Origin: Parietaria judaica
Lineage: Eukaryota > Streptophyta > Magnoliopsida > Rosales > Urticaceae
Assembly: GCA_954871525.1 (NCBI GenBank)
Contig: OX940866.1
Coordinates: forward strand, 37,088,521 to 37,152,520
Direction: 5' to 3'
DNA length: 64,000 bases
The position numbers were made by a program, and so were the translations under genes. The notes beneath the pieces are model-generated. The model saw nothing but the letters and a program-made list of their open reading frames with translations, was not told the DNA's origin and ran no database searches. Shown here piece by piece: positions 32,601-43,239 of the stretch (position 1 is its first letter; each line of letters starts with the position of its first letter).

Positions 32601-34084
32601 AGTCCTGATAATGCAGAAGGTTGGAGGCTACTTGGAATAGCCCATGCAGAGAATGATGATGATCACCAGGTCATCTATAATCACATCTTATAAGCACTAG
32701 TCTCATTTCAAATAAATAAATAAATAAATAAAATAATCGAATACAAATGATTATGACGGCCTAGTTAAGGAATTATTGTGCCTGGCATGATGCACAACTG
32801 AGGTTAATCTTCTTCAATTGCAATTGATGCAGGCTATTGCAGCCATGATGCGGGCGCAAGAGGCTGATCCGACACATCTTGAAGTGCTTCTTGCTCTGGG
32901 TGTCAGTCACACCAACGGTTAGTGAACTATGTAGCAGATAGGACATAAGATATATTGGTCATCATCGTTTGTTAACGACATAAATTGGAAGTGCAGAGTT
33001 GGAGCAAGCAGCTGCACTTAAGTATCTGTATGGTTGGTTACGTCATCATCCAAAATATGGAGTCCTTGCTGCTCCCGAGTTGGCCGATACTCTGTACTAT
33101 GCCGATGTATGTGTTGATATTTGAATTCACATTGCTTGTGCCTTGTGAAGCTGCTATTATATGTGTTTTTATGGCTCGTTGGAGCATGCAGGTTTCGCGG
33201 TTGTTCAAAGAAGCTGCTGAAATGTCGCCGGAGGATGCAGATGTTCACATAGTATTGGGTGTTCTTTACAACTTGTCAAGAGAATATGACAAAGCCATTG
33301 AGTCATTCCAGACAGCTTTAAAACTCAAGCCGCACGACTACTCTCTCTGGAACAAGCTCGGTGCTACGCAAGCAAACAGTGTTCAGAGTGCCGATGCCAT
33401 AGTAGCCTATCAGCAGGTAATGCCTACATCAACCCCTTACTCAAATGGAAGGGGGTACTATGATGTATCTACTGACCAGTTCCACCATTGTTTTTTCTTT
33501 TTTAAGTGGAAACGGATCGTATCCAGTCGTTGGGTATTATCTTATCGATCTCAATTCATGCAGGCACTCGATTTGAAACCTAATTATGTTCGAGCTTGGG
33601 CAAACATGGGTATTAGCTATGCGAACCAGGTTCAATATTTGTGCTCCTTAGTAATTTGGTTGTTAATGGTTGCATTGCAGATTGTGATTTGATTTGGTGT
33701 TCTTTGTAGGGGATGCACGAGGATTCCATCCGTTACTATGTTCGGGCACTGACAATGAATCCGAAGGCAGATAATGCATGGCAGTACTTGAGGATATCGC
33801 TGAGGTTTGTGTTGCGTGCCAAAATCGATACTTGAAACGGGAACATCGGCCAATTTAGTGGGGCGGACGTGGTCCGACTCAATTAAGCCTCTAAATATAA
33901 TTATCCAACTAAATAGAATCTAATGACATTATTAAATAAAAATCTAAGCGATAGAATTGATTAAATAAATGACACTAGACTGAGTTTTGAATTGTGGTGT
34001 TGCAGCTGTGCTGATAGAACAGAGATGTTGGAAGCTTGTGATTCACGGAACCTGGATGCTCTCCAGAAGGAGTTTCCTCTGTGA
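29632..34084 (+). CDS. PEX5: PEX5: peroxisomal PTS1 import receptor
   Basis: PEX5 binds C-terminal PTS1 signals in the cytosol and delivers cargo to the peroxisomal docking complex. Fifteen exons: 29632-29748, 29823-29942, 30012-30135, 30211-30404, 30480-30728, 30914-31030, 31304-31456, 31659-31852, 32423-32669, 32833-32917, 32997-33106, 33192-33416, 33564-33629, 33710-33804, 34006-34084. Together they make 724 codons plus stop, the normal plant length. The N-terminus (MRDLMTGAAACSVPGSS) keeps the conserved Cys. The middle has nine WxxxF/Y docking motifs (WVSEF, WAHSF, WASEF, WATEY, WADEY, WANEF, WVDEF, WADEF, WANAY). The C-terminal half is the TPR domain (AEGWRLLGIAHAE, DADVHIVLGVLYN, YSLWNKLGAT, VRAWANMGISYANQG). 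Intron 5 uses a GC donor (CAG|GCAAGG). The usual plant start MAM is CTG-GCG-ATG here, so translation begins two codons later. Confidence 0.95.
32078..32140 (+). repeat. (GGGAA)n/(GGGTA)n repeat in PEX5 intron 8
   Basis: Purine-rich pentamer tract, GGGAA units passing into GGGTA units. It lies in the longest PEX5 intron (31853-32422), in a stretch that may itself be an insertion. Confidence 0.85.
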
Positions 34085-36070
34085 GAAAGTAATCATTTCA
34101 TAGCCTAGCCTGTCTGTGGTTGGTTGAGCGAGAGAAGCCTACTTGTCATGTCCTTGCCTCAGCCTAACACCATACCAACCAACCACTATCCCTTCCTTTT
34201 TATACTGTTTGCTTTTTTTATTCATGACTAAATATACAAATATTAGGGTTAATCGCTCAAAATATACTTATGTCAAATGATTCTAACAGACGTTAACGGA
34301 TCGACATGTGCGTGTAGAGGTGTCAAGTGGGCTGGGGTGGGTCAGCCTGGCCTACAGCACCCCCACCCGAACTGTATTCTTATGAATGCACTAGGGGAAA
34401 CGGCATAACCCACACCAAAATAGCGTGCGTGGGATGCCAAACTGCTACAGTACCGCGTCATATATGACGCACTACTGTTCATTACTGTAAAACTTTTTTT
34501 TATTATCGTTTAGTCCTCTTAAAATTTATAATTTATACTATTATCACTGTCTTTAAAATTATATCATATTTGCTGCTAAAATTATTTATATTTTTTTATT
34601 CTAAATTTTAACATTGAATATTTAAAATACCATAATCTTTTAAACTACAATAATGGCATTTGAAATTTAAGAAATATTAATATTTATACCAAAGCGAAAT
34701 AACGTGGTAATTTTTTTTATTCAATAAATATTAATTTTAGTTTTTGTGTATTTATATTTTGAATTACATTATAGAGTAATATTTTATTATTAAATAATGA
34801 ATAAGTGGTATGGAGATAAATAAGAAAAAAATAATATAAAATGAATATTTTAATTTAGTGTTAAAAATAGAGTTCGGTTGGAGATGTGGTAATGTTTGAT
34901 GTGACATGTACTGAAAAATAGAGTAGAAAATAGAGTAGTCGGGTGGAGTTGGTCTTAGGCCCCTAAATTTAACGGGGCAGGCTTTACTAGCCCTGCCCAA
35001 TGTACGGGCGGGTTTTAGAAGAGACATCAAGGCCCATATCACGGGGTTGGACGGGTTGGGCTTTCACGAGTTGGGTTTATCGGGTTGGTACTTTACCGGG
35101 CGTTATAGATTTTTACCGAGGTAATTGTATTATAGAATTTTACGGGGCAATGCGGGTCTTTACTCGACAATATGAGTTTGCTTGATATTCAATACTTATT
35201 TTGAAAGTCAAGTAATGTAATGCAATAATATTTGATTAGGAAATTTTGAATTTAATTATGAATAACAAATGGGTTAATGAGGGAAATTCAAACCTCTTAC
35301 AAAATTGCCCAAAAATATTAATACAATTTAAAACTACCAGATTAATGATTTGTGATAATTATACCCCTTCTATTTTAATTATGTTAATAATATCTTAAAT
35401 AATATTTTGCAGCTAAACTTTTTTACTAATCCTTTTTAACAGGGAAATAAAATTTGAATAACTAATCTTATTTTATAGGCAATCTAATCGATATTAACAC
35501 TTATAATAACCAATTTAATAGTAAAATAATCATTCTTAATTGTAGCATAAATGAGATGCCTAAAAATGCATTTAAACTTAATTTCGAATCCGTGGTTTTA
35601 TAAATAACCAATATTCATAGAAGTAGTTTTCATAAATTTGAAACTGTAAATTTTAATACGAAACTATAAAATATTTACTCATGTAATTTCGTAATTATAA
35701 ATACGAATCTGTAATTATATAAATGAAACCGTAACTAAAAATACTTTTCTCATGTAATTTTGTAATTTTAAATACGAATATGTAATTATGTATTGTAATT
35801 AACAAAACTGTAACAATATTTACTAATGTAGTTATAAAACAGTAAATACAAAAACGATAAAAATATTATAGAAGTTACGAAAATGTAACTATAATTCGAG
35901 GGATGAGGAGAGAGAGAGAAAGAAATTAGTAAGGGAATAAATTTAAATTTGAATATGGAAATTAATTAGGAAAAGAATCAATAAATGATACGGGAAATTG
36001 GTCAACAATTATATTATTAAATAAATAATATTAATAATTAAATATCAGGGTTAGTTTTGGAAGAAAAAAA
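34085..36070. other. AT-rich intergenic DNA downstream of PEX5
   Basis: No supported gene. There is a palindromic stretch at about 34974-34999 (GGGGCAGGCT...AGCCCTGCCC), possibly part of an unresolved MITE. Confidence 0.5.
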
Positions 36071-36075
36071 ATCAT

Positions 36076-36591
36076 TGTTGAGGTCAGATTTGGTCAAATC
36101 TATCCTCAACACAACTCGTGTCGTTTTGTCCATAAACGACATGAGGGAGGCGAGGAAGTTCACCAACGAAGAGCGGGTTATCTTCGAGGAAGGACGTCTC
36201 CGAGGAGGGACACCCCCGAGGAGGTTCATCCGCGAGGAGACGCAGCCACGCGAGCAAGCGGGTCGCGATGAAGCGTCCCATCACGATTCGACGAGGAGTT
36301 TTTGTCATGATGTTTACGCAGAGCCCGATGACAGCCGAAGAGACGTGCATTTAATGAAACCGACCTACTCACTCGATGAGAGCGTCAGCGACGAAGGCCT
36401 GCAAAGCCGAATGACGGCTGACAAGATGCGCATTTAATGCGGCGCACCTACCCATTACGGCAGCATGCTCGGAGGTGACATAAAGTGAGGATAAACCCTG
36501 CTGTCCTCAAATCACGTCAGAAAATGATGATTAAAGAGGATAAAGGCGGGAAAAATAGAGGAGGAAGGCATTGTAAACTCTATAAAAGGCA
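36076..36591 (+). repeat. Gypsy 5' LTR, first part
   Basis: Starts TGTTGAGGTCAG. Ends in TATAAAAGGCA, where the nested element entered. aggca is the target duplicated at 40554-40558. Continues at 40559. Confidence 0.95.
36581..36587 (+). promoter_or_regulatory. TATA box of the Gypsy 5' LTR
   Basis: TATAAAA. The same box is at 53520-53526 in the 3' LTR. The nested element begins 5 bp after it, so this promoter no longer reads directly into the Gypsy genes. Confidence 0.75.
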
Positions 36592-37499
36592 TGTTGGGAT
36601 TTCACCAACAACCCGGTCAAGATTCACTCCTTGAAGAAGGCAAAAGTTGCGGAATTATGACAAACTAAATAACAGTGGACAAGAATCTGCTTTATTTATA
36701 CACAACACACAAGGTTTGTACAAAAGTCTCAAAGATGGGTACTTTCCCCAGAAATACACCCTTTCTAAAACGATACCCCTTTTCGTAAAGAGCTAAACAC
36801 GCCTTGTCGATCGCAGCTTCTTCTTCTCTTCTGAAGTTCGATGACTCTCTGATTCTGATCAAGACTCAATCTTTGATACTCCCCGTCGTGGCCCTTGCTC
36901 TGTCTCTTCTCCGTCGTCTCTCTTCGGCGAACCTCTCTGACCCACGGCTAACTCCGTCACACTCCTCCGGCGACACCGTCTTGGTCGATTCCCGACTGTA
37001 CAGACTCTCTCTTTACGGTTAACCCACCACGTACAATCCCCGTACGATTCCCTTGGGTTTCTCAACCGATCCACGGAGATAGAGACGAATCACCAACCTT
37101 GAAGAAGATCCATGACGCCGCGATGACCACCTCTGAGAAACTCGAAGCACTGTACGTCGCCTTCGTCTCCGTCGTGATTCTCCGTCGTTCCACCGCGTCC
37201 TTCTTCTCCGGTGATTCTTCAGAGCTTTCCTGGCACTCCACGGGTTTCTCTCTCTAAGATCCTCTCAGAGTCTCTCTCTCTCTCTAGAATCTGTTTGGCT
37301 CTTCTCTCTAATTCGTTGTGATTCTGTTATTTCTGGGTTGATCATAACCGCTTCACCGATGAGACTTATATAGAGTGTGAGGTTTGATTCCTGTCCTCGG
37401 GTGTTGACTGAAAGTCAATCCCGATAGGCTGAGTCAAGTGTAGCGTCTGTGACTCACAGACAAAGTCAAGCTTGCTTGTCACCGAGCTTGTGACAAACA
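36592..37499 (-). repeat. 3' LTR of the gag-protease element
   Basis: Plus-strand start TGTTGGGATTTCACC, end GTGACAAACA. Adjoins the polypurine tract at about 37500-37510. Confidence 0.93.
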
Positions 37500-37553
37500 A
37501 TCTCCACCTTGAGTCTCTGACGCTAACTCTTCATCAGCCTTGTCACCCCGAGC

Positions 37554-39575
37554 TTAGAAGCTCGGGCAACCTCCACCATCGCCTTCCTGTTCGAGTTTGA
37601 GACCACAAACCCCGAACAGGTCTTCTTCCTCATCGAAATATTCGATGATAGCTTTGCTCCGAAAGCCTTCCTTAGCCACTTCAATTTCAGCCACAAAACG
37701 CACCTCTTTTCCCGTCGAGGTCTTCTCTTTGTGCTGCGATGAAGTATCCTGGCCCTCTTCTTGAAGATACCTTGTCTTCATTCCTCTTCGCTTCATAGCC
37801 AAGGTTTCCTCGATAACCCTGGAGAGCTTCTTCATGGCTTCTCGCCAATCCTCTGTGTTGAGAGTGCTTGTCGAAGATTCATCACCAGCGGAACTCCTCG
37901 TCGCTGTGCTATCTCCTCGCTCTTCCTTATTCTGGGCTAGCTCATCGTCTTTCTCGTCATCGCTTTTAGCTTGCCTTGCCGCTGCTCGCTGTTCCTCTTC
38001 TTCGAGGAAGTCATCGCGACGCTTCTCGTCGCGGCTCCTTTGGTTCTTCTCGTCGGGTTTCCGAACAGCCCTCTTCGTGGTCCCTATTCGAGCAGCTTGC
38101 TCGAGTGCCTTATTTTTGAAGTCTCGTAGCGAGACCTTGTCGTGAACGTATGTTCGGGTAAGCTCATCGGACCTACCTCTTCGGACACTTCTCATCGCTG
38201 GACCACATTGTCGAAAAACCTCATCGGGGATTCTCGACACCTCATCGGGAATTCCAGTCATCGGAACTTCCTTCATCAGTTTTGGCATCTTATCGGGAAT
38301 CCATCCTCGCGATGAGCTTTCTCGATAAGCCTCTTCGGGTTGCTCCACCTCGAACGAAAAACCCTTCTTATCGGCCGTAGCTCCTCGTAGGATATAAATC
38401 CCATTCTTCCGATAAGCGCTGAGAAATAGCTTTCCGCCAATCGTAACTTCCAAGCCACTCTTCACTGTTTTCCATTCATACCCCAAATCCTCAAGCATTC
38501 CAAGTGAGATGAAATTTCGCTTAAGGTTGGGTACGAATCTAACCTGGTTCAGGGTCCTCGATGACCCATCTTCGAGTTTCAACTTGATGGTGCCAACTCC
38601 ACCTACCGAGCAACACTCTTCGGTGCCCGTGGAGACTGACTTTCCCCCATCGTCTTCGTGAAACTCTTCGAACCACCTTCTCACTCCACTCATGTGCAAA
38701 GAGGTTCCTGAATCCAGGATCCATGCTGTTGGCACAACTCCCGTCGAGACGTTTAGCACCTCGGGCATATCCACTTCCAATGTGTACTGCGTCGAGCATG
38801 CCGCCTCTGATTTTCGGTTCTTATCAAAGGGTCTATTGGCGTTTAGTTCTGGGCAGTTTCTCTTCATGTGCCCCTCCTTGTCGCAATGATAACACTTGAA
38901 GCTCCTCGTTCTCGAAATTGATCTGTCCGATGGCGTCCACTTCGCCTTATCCCTCTTCTCTGGTCTTCCTCGGTTCATCGAGAGACTCTCTCCTCCTCGA
39001 TCCGGCTTGACGAACTTGTTCTTCTCAAGCTTACCCTTTATCGCGTCGGTAACCTGACCGACGGTAAGGGTTTCCTTTCCGAAGACCAGAATGTCGTAGA
39101 GGATTTCATAGTCGTCGGGGAGAGAACCAAGCAACAACAATGCCTTGTCTTCTCCCTCGATCTTGACTTTGCAGTTCTCGAGATCCAAGATGATCCTCTT
39201 GAAGTCATCATAATGATCTTCAAAGGATTTCCCCGGTGGCATCTTGAACGAGTACAATCTCTTCTTGAGCACAAGCCGGCTGTTGAGACTTCTCGTGTTA
39301 TACAGCTCATCGAGCTTAAGCCAAATCCCTCGGGCAGTGGTTTCCTCGGTGATTTCCCTCAGGACACGATCATCGAGGCTCAAAATCAGAGCACTATGTG
39401 CCTTCTGGAAAATCTCCTCTTTCCTCTCATCGGACGAGAACTTCGGCAAATCCTTCTCGTCGCGAAGAGCCACATCCACTCCCTGTTGAACCATCATCGC
39501 CCTCATCTTCATTTTCCAGAGACCAAAGTCATTCTTTCCAGTGAACTTTTCCATGTCATACTTTGCCCCTGACAT
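37554..39575 (-). CDS. Copia-type gag-protease protein with a unique charged tail
   Basis: 673 codons, starting MSGAKYDMEKFTG, the usual start of this gag. The open frame runs 36 codons further 5' into the primer site, which I exclude. Order: UBN2-type gag (GLWKMKMRAMM; KMPPGKSFEDHYDDFKR); an intact CCHC knuckle (CYHCDKEGHMKRNC, ~228-241); an aspartic protease (WILDSGTSLHMSG, catalytic Asp ~288); and a pre-integrase-like end (GIYILRG ~390). Where integrase should follow there are instead ~280 residues of unrelated sequence: repeated IPDEV, then a long Lys/Glu/Arg-rich stretch (EKRRDDFLEEEEQRAAAR) likely to form helix or coiled coil, and a C-terminus with IIEYFDEEEDLFG. The frame is unbroken, which suggests the protein is or was made. 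Confidence 0.88.
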   Translation of the reverse strand: MSGAKYDMEKFTGKNDFGLWKMKMRAMMVQQGVDVALRDEKDLPKFSSDERKEEIFQKAHSALILSLDDRVLREITEETTARGIWLKLDELYNTRSLNSRLVLKKRLYSFKMPPGKSFEDHYDDFKRIILDLENCKVKIEGEDKALLLLGSLPDDYEILYDILVFGKETLTVGQVTDAIKGKLEKNKFVKPDRGGESLSMNRGRPEKRDKAKWTPSDRSISRTRSFKCYHCDKEGHMKRNCPELNANRPFDKNRKSEAACSTQYTLEVDMPEVLNVSTGVVPTAWILDSGTSLHMSGVRRWFEEFHEDDGGKSVSTGTEECCSVGGVGTIKLKLEDGSSRTLNQVRFVPNLKRNFISLGMLEDLGYEWKTVKSGLEVTIGGKLFLSAYRKNGIYILRGATADKKGFSFEVEQPEEAYRESSSRGWIPDKMPKLMKEVPMTGIPDEVSRIPDEVFRQCGPAMRSVRRGRSDELTRTYVHDKVSLRDFKNKALEQAARIGTTKRAVRKPDEKNQRSRDEKRRDDFLEEEEQRAAARQAKSDDEKDDELAQNKEERGDSTATRSSAGDESSTSTLNTEDWREAMKKLSRVIEETLAMKRRGMKTRYLQEEGQDTSSQHKEKTSTGKEVRFVAEIEVAKEGFRSKAIIEYFDEEEDLFGVCGLKLEQEGDGGGCPSF

Positions 39576-39633
39576 CTTGATATCCGGTTCTTGATCCTTC
39601 GACGAACCCGTCCACGGTTCGACGACGTTCCTC

Positions 39634-39645
39634 GCTCTGATACCA
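39634..39645 (-). promoter_or_regulatory. Primer-binding site, initiator Met-tRNA type
   Basis: The plus strand shows GCTCTGATACCA just before the LTR at 39648, i.e. TGGTATCAGAGC on the element's strand, the standard copia primer site. Confidence 0.85.
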
Positions 39646-39647
39646 CT

Positions 39648-40553
39648 TGTTGGGATTTCACCAACAACCCGGTCAAGATTCACTCCTTGAAGAAGGCAAA
39701 AGTTGCGGAATTATGACAAACTAAATAACAGTGGACAAGAATCTGCTTTATTTATACACAACACACAAGGTTTGTACAAAAGTCTCAAAGATGGGTACTT
39801 TCCCCAGAAATACACCCTTTCTACAACGATACCCCTTTTCGTAAAGAGCTAAACACGCCTTGTCGATCGCAGCTTCTTCTTCTCTTCTGAAGTTCGATGA
39901 CTCTCTGATTCTGATCAAGACTCAATCTTTGATACTCCCCGTCGTGGCCCTTGCTCTGTCTCTTCTCCGTCGTCTCTCTTCGGCGAACCTCTCTGACCCA
40001 CGGCTAACTCCGTCACACTCCTCCGGCGACACCGTCTTGGTCGATTCCCGACTGTACAGACTCTCTCTTTACGGTTAACCCACCACGTACAATCCCCGTA
40101 CGATTCCCTAGGGTTTCTCAACCGATCCACGAAGATAGAGACGAATCACCAAACTTGAAGAAGATCCATGACGCCGCGATGACCACCTCTGAGAAACTCG
40201 AAGCACTGTACGTCGCCTTCGTCTCTGTCGTGATTCTCCGTCGTTCCACCGCGTCCTTCTTCTCCGGTGATTCTTCAGAGCTTTCCTGGCACTCCACGGG
40301 TTTCTCTCTCTAAGATCCTCTCAGAGTCTCTCTCTCTCTAGAATCTGTTTGGCTCTTCTCTCTAAGTCGTTGTGATTCTGTTATTTCTGGGTTGATCATA
40401 ACCGCTTCACCGATGAGACTTATATAGAGTGTGAGGTTTGATTCCTGTCCTCGGGTGTTGACTGAAAGTCAATCCCGATAGGCTGAGTCAAGTGTAGCGT
40501 CTGTGACTCACAGACAAAGTCAAGCTTGCTTGTCACCGAGCTTGTGACCAACA
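39648..40553 (-). repeat. 5' LTR of the gag-protease element
   Basis: Near-identical to 36592-37499. A TATA-like CTATATAAG on the minus strand lies near 40420-40428. Short open frames inside (36804-37022 and 39860-40078) are repeats of each other because they lie in the LTR, and I see no reason to treat them as genes. Confidence 0.93.
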
Positions 40554-40558
40554 AGGCA

Positions 40559-40837
40559 AGATAAGCCTCATTTGTAAGGGTTGGTTGTTCGAACAAAAGA
40601 GAGAGAAAAGAGGACTCAGCAAAGGAAAGAAAAAGAGATCTTGTAATAGAAAAGGTCGAAGAAATGAGATATCTGAGGCTCATGATCCTTCATCTGTCCA
40701 GCTATTTAACGGAAGAAAACCGAGCTCATTTCGGAAATTATAATAAAACAGAGATATTCATCATTTGTTGTCATTTTATTTATTATTTGATGATTGTCTT
40801 TGTGACTGGAAAAGGGTGGTGAAAAACCCCCTCTACA
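40559..40837 (+). repeat. Gypsy 5' LTR, second part
   Basis: AGATAAGCCTCATTTG to CCCCCTCTACA. With 36076-36591 it gives exactly 795 bp, the same as the 3' LTR. Confidence 0.95.
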
Positions 40838-40902
40838 GTTTGGCGCACACCGAGGGGCTTTGTTTTCTTTCTAACTCACAGCCAGGAATTTGAAGGAGCG
40901 AG

Positions 40903-43239
40903 ATGTCGTCTAGCGATAACGTCATCACCGAAGAAGGGGACGAAGTCTCAGCCATGGAGAGACTCCGGCAGCAGTTGGCCGAGGCCAACGCGAGGGTAAT
41001 GGAGGCAACACGGGTGGCCGAGGAGGCGGCCAGGAATGCAGAAGAGCAGGAAGAGCGGAACGGACAACTTACTGCCCTTCTGGAGCGGGCGAGTCAAAGA
41101 AGAGAAGGCCCGGAGAGCACAATCGTGGGATCATCAGCTCGGGGAGCGTTTGGAGTAACGGCTGAGGGAGAGCAAGGCAACCTGACGCCCCAAGCGCTGC
41201 CGATCATTAGGGATCTCTTCAACACCGCCGGCGTGACACCGGCGAATGCGACGAATCCGCCAGGAGGTTTAACAACCACCATAGCGGAAACAATCCAAGA
41301 GGAGGTCCAGAGAGCGATGAGGGAGATATCCTCAAGCATGGAAGCGAAAATGGGATACGTAGCCTCGCAGGTGCATAAAGCCACGAGCGCGGCGCCCGAG
41401 ATCGATAGGTTGGTGAAGGAGGCCAGGGTGACGCCTTTCTCGGCAAAGATCCGCGGCGTGGAGCTAGGAGAATTGCCGAAGGTCAGGCTCTCGCAGTACA
41501 GAGGAACTTCGGACCCAAACACCCACGTGAAGTCATTTCGGATCGCCACGGAGCGCGTGGGCGGCGAGGAAACGAAGCTGGAGGCCATACTGTGCCACCT
41601 CTTTGTCGAAAGCTTGCAGGGCCCGGCGAGCGACTGGTTTGCTAAGCTACCATCGGAATCCATAGGCGACTCCGATGAACTCGTCGCTTGTTTCCTGCGG
41701 CACTATTCGATGTACGTCCAGAACGAGGCAACCGTTACGACCCTGTGGAACCTCTCACAGGGGCGAGAAGAAACCCTCCGACAATACGTGGGAAGGTTCA
41801 AAGATGTCAAGGTCAAAATCCAGGGGCTCGATAGCGTCGTCGCTATTCAGGCACTGAAGCATGGGCTATGGTATTTGGCTCCTTTCCGTGAGGAGTTAAT
41901 AAAAATGCGTCCGTTGGCGATCGAGGATGCGCTCCACAGGGCGACGCTCTTCATGGAAATAGAAGAGGAGACTTTGGCCCAGAAGAAGATCCACGAAGGT
42001 GGAAGCAAGGGAAGGCAGCATGGAAATAGGGAAGGTGGGGACGGAGGAGATGCCTCATCATCCCGAGCGAAAAAGGGAGAAGAAGACCGAAGAAATCCCG
42101 GTGAGCGACGAGGTCGGGAAGCTCCAAGGCAAGAAGTGTATCACGTTGACGAGCGCAAAGATCGCGACTATGATCGAAGAGACCGCTACCAAGGAGGATC
42201 CTCGGAAGACCGAGGACGATTCCCTGATTATCGAGGAGGATCCTCGGAAAGCCGAGGACGATTCTCCGATGATCGGGGAGGACCCTCGGAAAACCGAGGA
42301 CGGTACCCCGACGATCGAGGAGGATTCTCGGGGGACCGAGAACGGTACCCCGACGATCGAGGAGGATACCCGGGGAACCAGGGAGGGTTCTCTAACGACC
42401 AAGGAAGATTTTCTGGAAACCGAGGGGGATCCTCGAGGTCTGGAGGCCGAGGGGGTTTCTCGGGAGGCCGAGGAGGTTTTGGGGCGAAATTTTGGCCAAA
42501 AGATATGAGCAAATTCTGCGATTACCATAACTACAATGGCCACGCCACTGAAGATTGTGCCATGCTAAAGAAGGAGCTCCAGAGAAGATACGCGACAGGG
42601 GAGTTCAGGGACTTCACGTATAAACCTCCCGTGCCTTGGAATAATGGGAACAGGGCATGGCAGGGCCGACAAGAAGAACCTACGAACGAAGGGAAGGACG
42701 GCCGAGACGGGGCAAAAAGGAACCTGGCAATCGAGCAGCCACCGGCGAGGCATAGCGAGGAAGACCGACCGGCCTCGAGAACGAAAATCGAGGTAATCAT
42801 GGGCGGATCACGATTCTGCGAGGATTCGGTCAACAACATAAAAGCTTTTCAGCGAAGGGGGAAGGAGCACGGTCAGGAAAACGCGAAGATGGGCGCCGCA
42901 GGCGCAAGGATAGAATTCGTGGAGAATGAGGATTGCGCAGACATGCACGACGATGCTCTGGTCCTCGAACTCAGCGTCGGAGGGTGTGAGGTTTGCCGCA
43001 TCCTCGTCGACAACGGAAGCTCGGTCGACGTCATTTTTTATGAATGCTTGACGAAGATGGGCATCGAGGGACTCGCGATAGGAGGACGACCCCGCAAGGT
43101 ATCAGGTTTCAATGGGGATGTCGCCGTCTCGATGGGGACAGTCCACCTCCCGGTCCGCGCAGGGAGCATCAACCGGATGACGGAGTTCATGGTGCTAAAC
43201 GTCCCGTCACATTTCAACATTATCCTGGGGAGACCTTAG
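40903..43239 (+). CDS. Gypsy gag and protease
   Basis: 778 codons. The start MSSSDNVITEEGDEV is 65 bp from the LTR. Order: a coiled-coil-like N-terminus (MERLRQQLAEANARVMEATR); the retrotransposon gag domain (GPASDWFAKLPSESIG; REETLRQYVGRFKDVKVKIQ; HRATLFMEIEEETLAQKK); a low-complexity Arg/Gly stretch ~430-545 of repeated DRGG, EDRGRF and NRGG units; a CHHC knuckle (CDYHNYNGHATEDC), the usual Tat form; and the protease (CRILVDNGSSVDVIFYECL, catalytic Asp in DNGSS). The frame ends at a TAG (43237-43239) directly after ILGRP. Related elements have Trp there (GRPW), so this is probably a TGG-to-TAG nonsense change and not a natural terminus. The frame then continues into pol without a shift. Confidence 0.9.
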   Translation: MSSSDNVITEEGDEVSAMERLRQQLAEANARVMEATRVAEEAARNAEEQEERNGQLTALLERASQRREGPESTIVGSSARGAFGVTAEGEQGNLTPQALPIIRDLFNTAGVTPANATNPPGGLTTTIAETIQEEVQRAMREISSSMEAKMGYVASQVHKATSAAPEIDRLVKEARVTPFSAKIRGVELGELPKVRLSQYRGTSDPNTHVKSFRIATERVGGEETKLEAILCHLFVESLQGPASDWFAKLPSESIGDSDELVACFLRHYSMYVQNEATVTTLWNLSQGREETLRQYVGRFKDVKVKIQGLDSVVAIQALKHGLWYLAPFREELIKMRPLAIEDALHRATLFMEIEEETLAQKKIHEGGSKGRQHGNREGGDGGDASSSRAKKGEEDRRNPGERRGREAPRQEVYHVDERKDRDYDRRDRYQGGSSEDRGRFPDYRGGSSESRGRFSDDRGGPSENRGRYPDDRGGFSGDRERYPDDRGGYPGNQGGFSNDQGRFSGNRGGSSRSGGRGGFSGGRGGFGAKFWPKDMSKFCDYHNYNGHATEDCAMLKKELQRRYATGEFRDFTYKPPVPWNNGNRAWQGRQEEPTNEGKDGRDGAKRNLAIEQPPARHSEEDRPASRTKIEVIMGGSRFCEDSVNNIKAFQRRGKEHGQENAKMGAAGARIEFVENEDCADMHDDALVLELSVGGCEVCRILVDNGSSVDVIFYECLTKMGIEGLAIGGRPRKVSGFNGDVAVSMGTVHLPVRAGSINRMTEFMVLNVPSHFNIILGRP
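42190..42480 (+). repeat. In-frame ~30-bp repeats coding the Arg/Gly-rich part of gag
   Basis: Repeated GATCGAGGAGGATTCTCGG-like units. Because the repeat length is a multiple of three, the same region is open in several frames, which explains the overlapping open frames there. Confidence 0.75.

Larger units (their letters stand above)
36592..40553 (-). mobile_element. Non-autonomous copia-type element with gag-protease only (TR-GAG-like), in the Gypsy 5' LTR
   Basis: LTRs at 36592-37499 (908 bp) and 39648-40553 (906 bp). The TSD aggca lies at 36587-36591 and 40554-40558. The element reads on the minus strand. A Met-tRNA primer-binding site (TGGTATCAGAGC on the minus strand, about 39634-39645) adjoins the 39648 LTR, and a polypurine tract (AAGGTGGAGAT) adjoins the other. 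By eye the LTRs differ at 7 bases plus a 2-bp indel (about 0.8%). The single frame encodes gag and protease. Integrase, RT and RNase H are absent, so it would need a helper. Confidence 0.92.

Noticed and set aside
34974..34999. Palindrome as a terminator or attachment site
   Set aside because: Plant nuclear DNA. No bacterial-type signals apply, and no element ends could be matched to it.
36804..40078. Identical 72-codon frames at 36804 and 39860
   Set aside because: Identity is due to the two LTRs. No protein family, no support as a gene.
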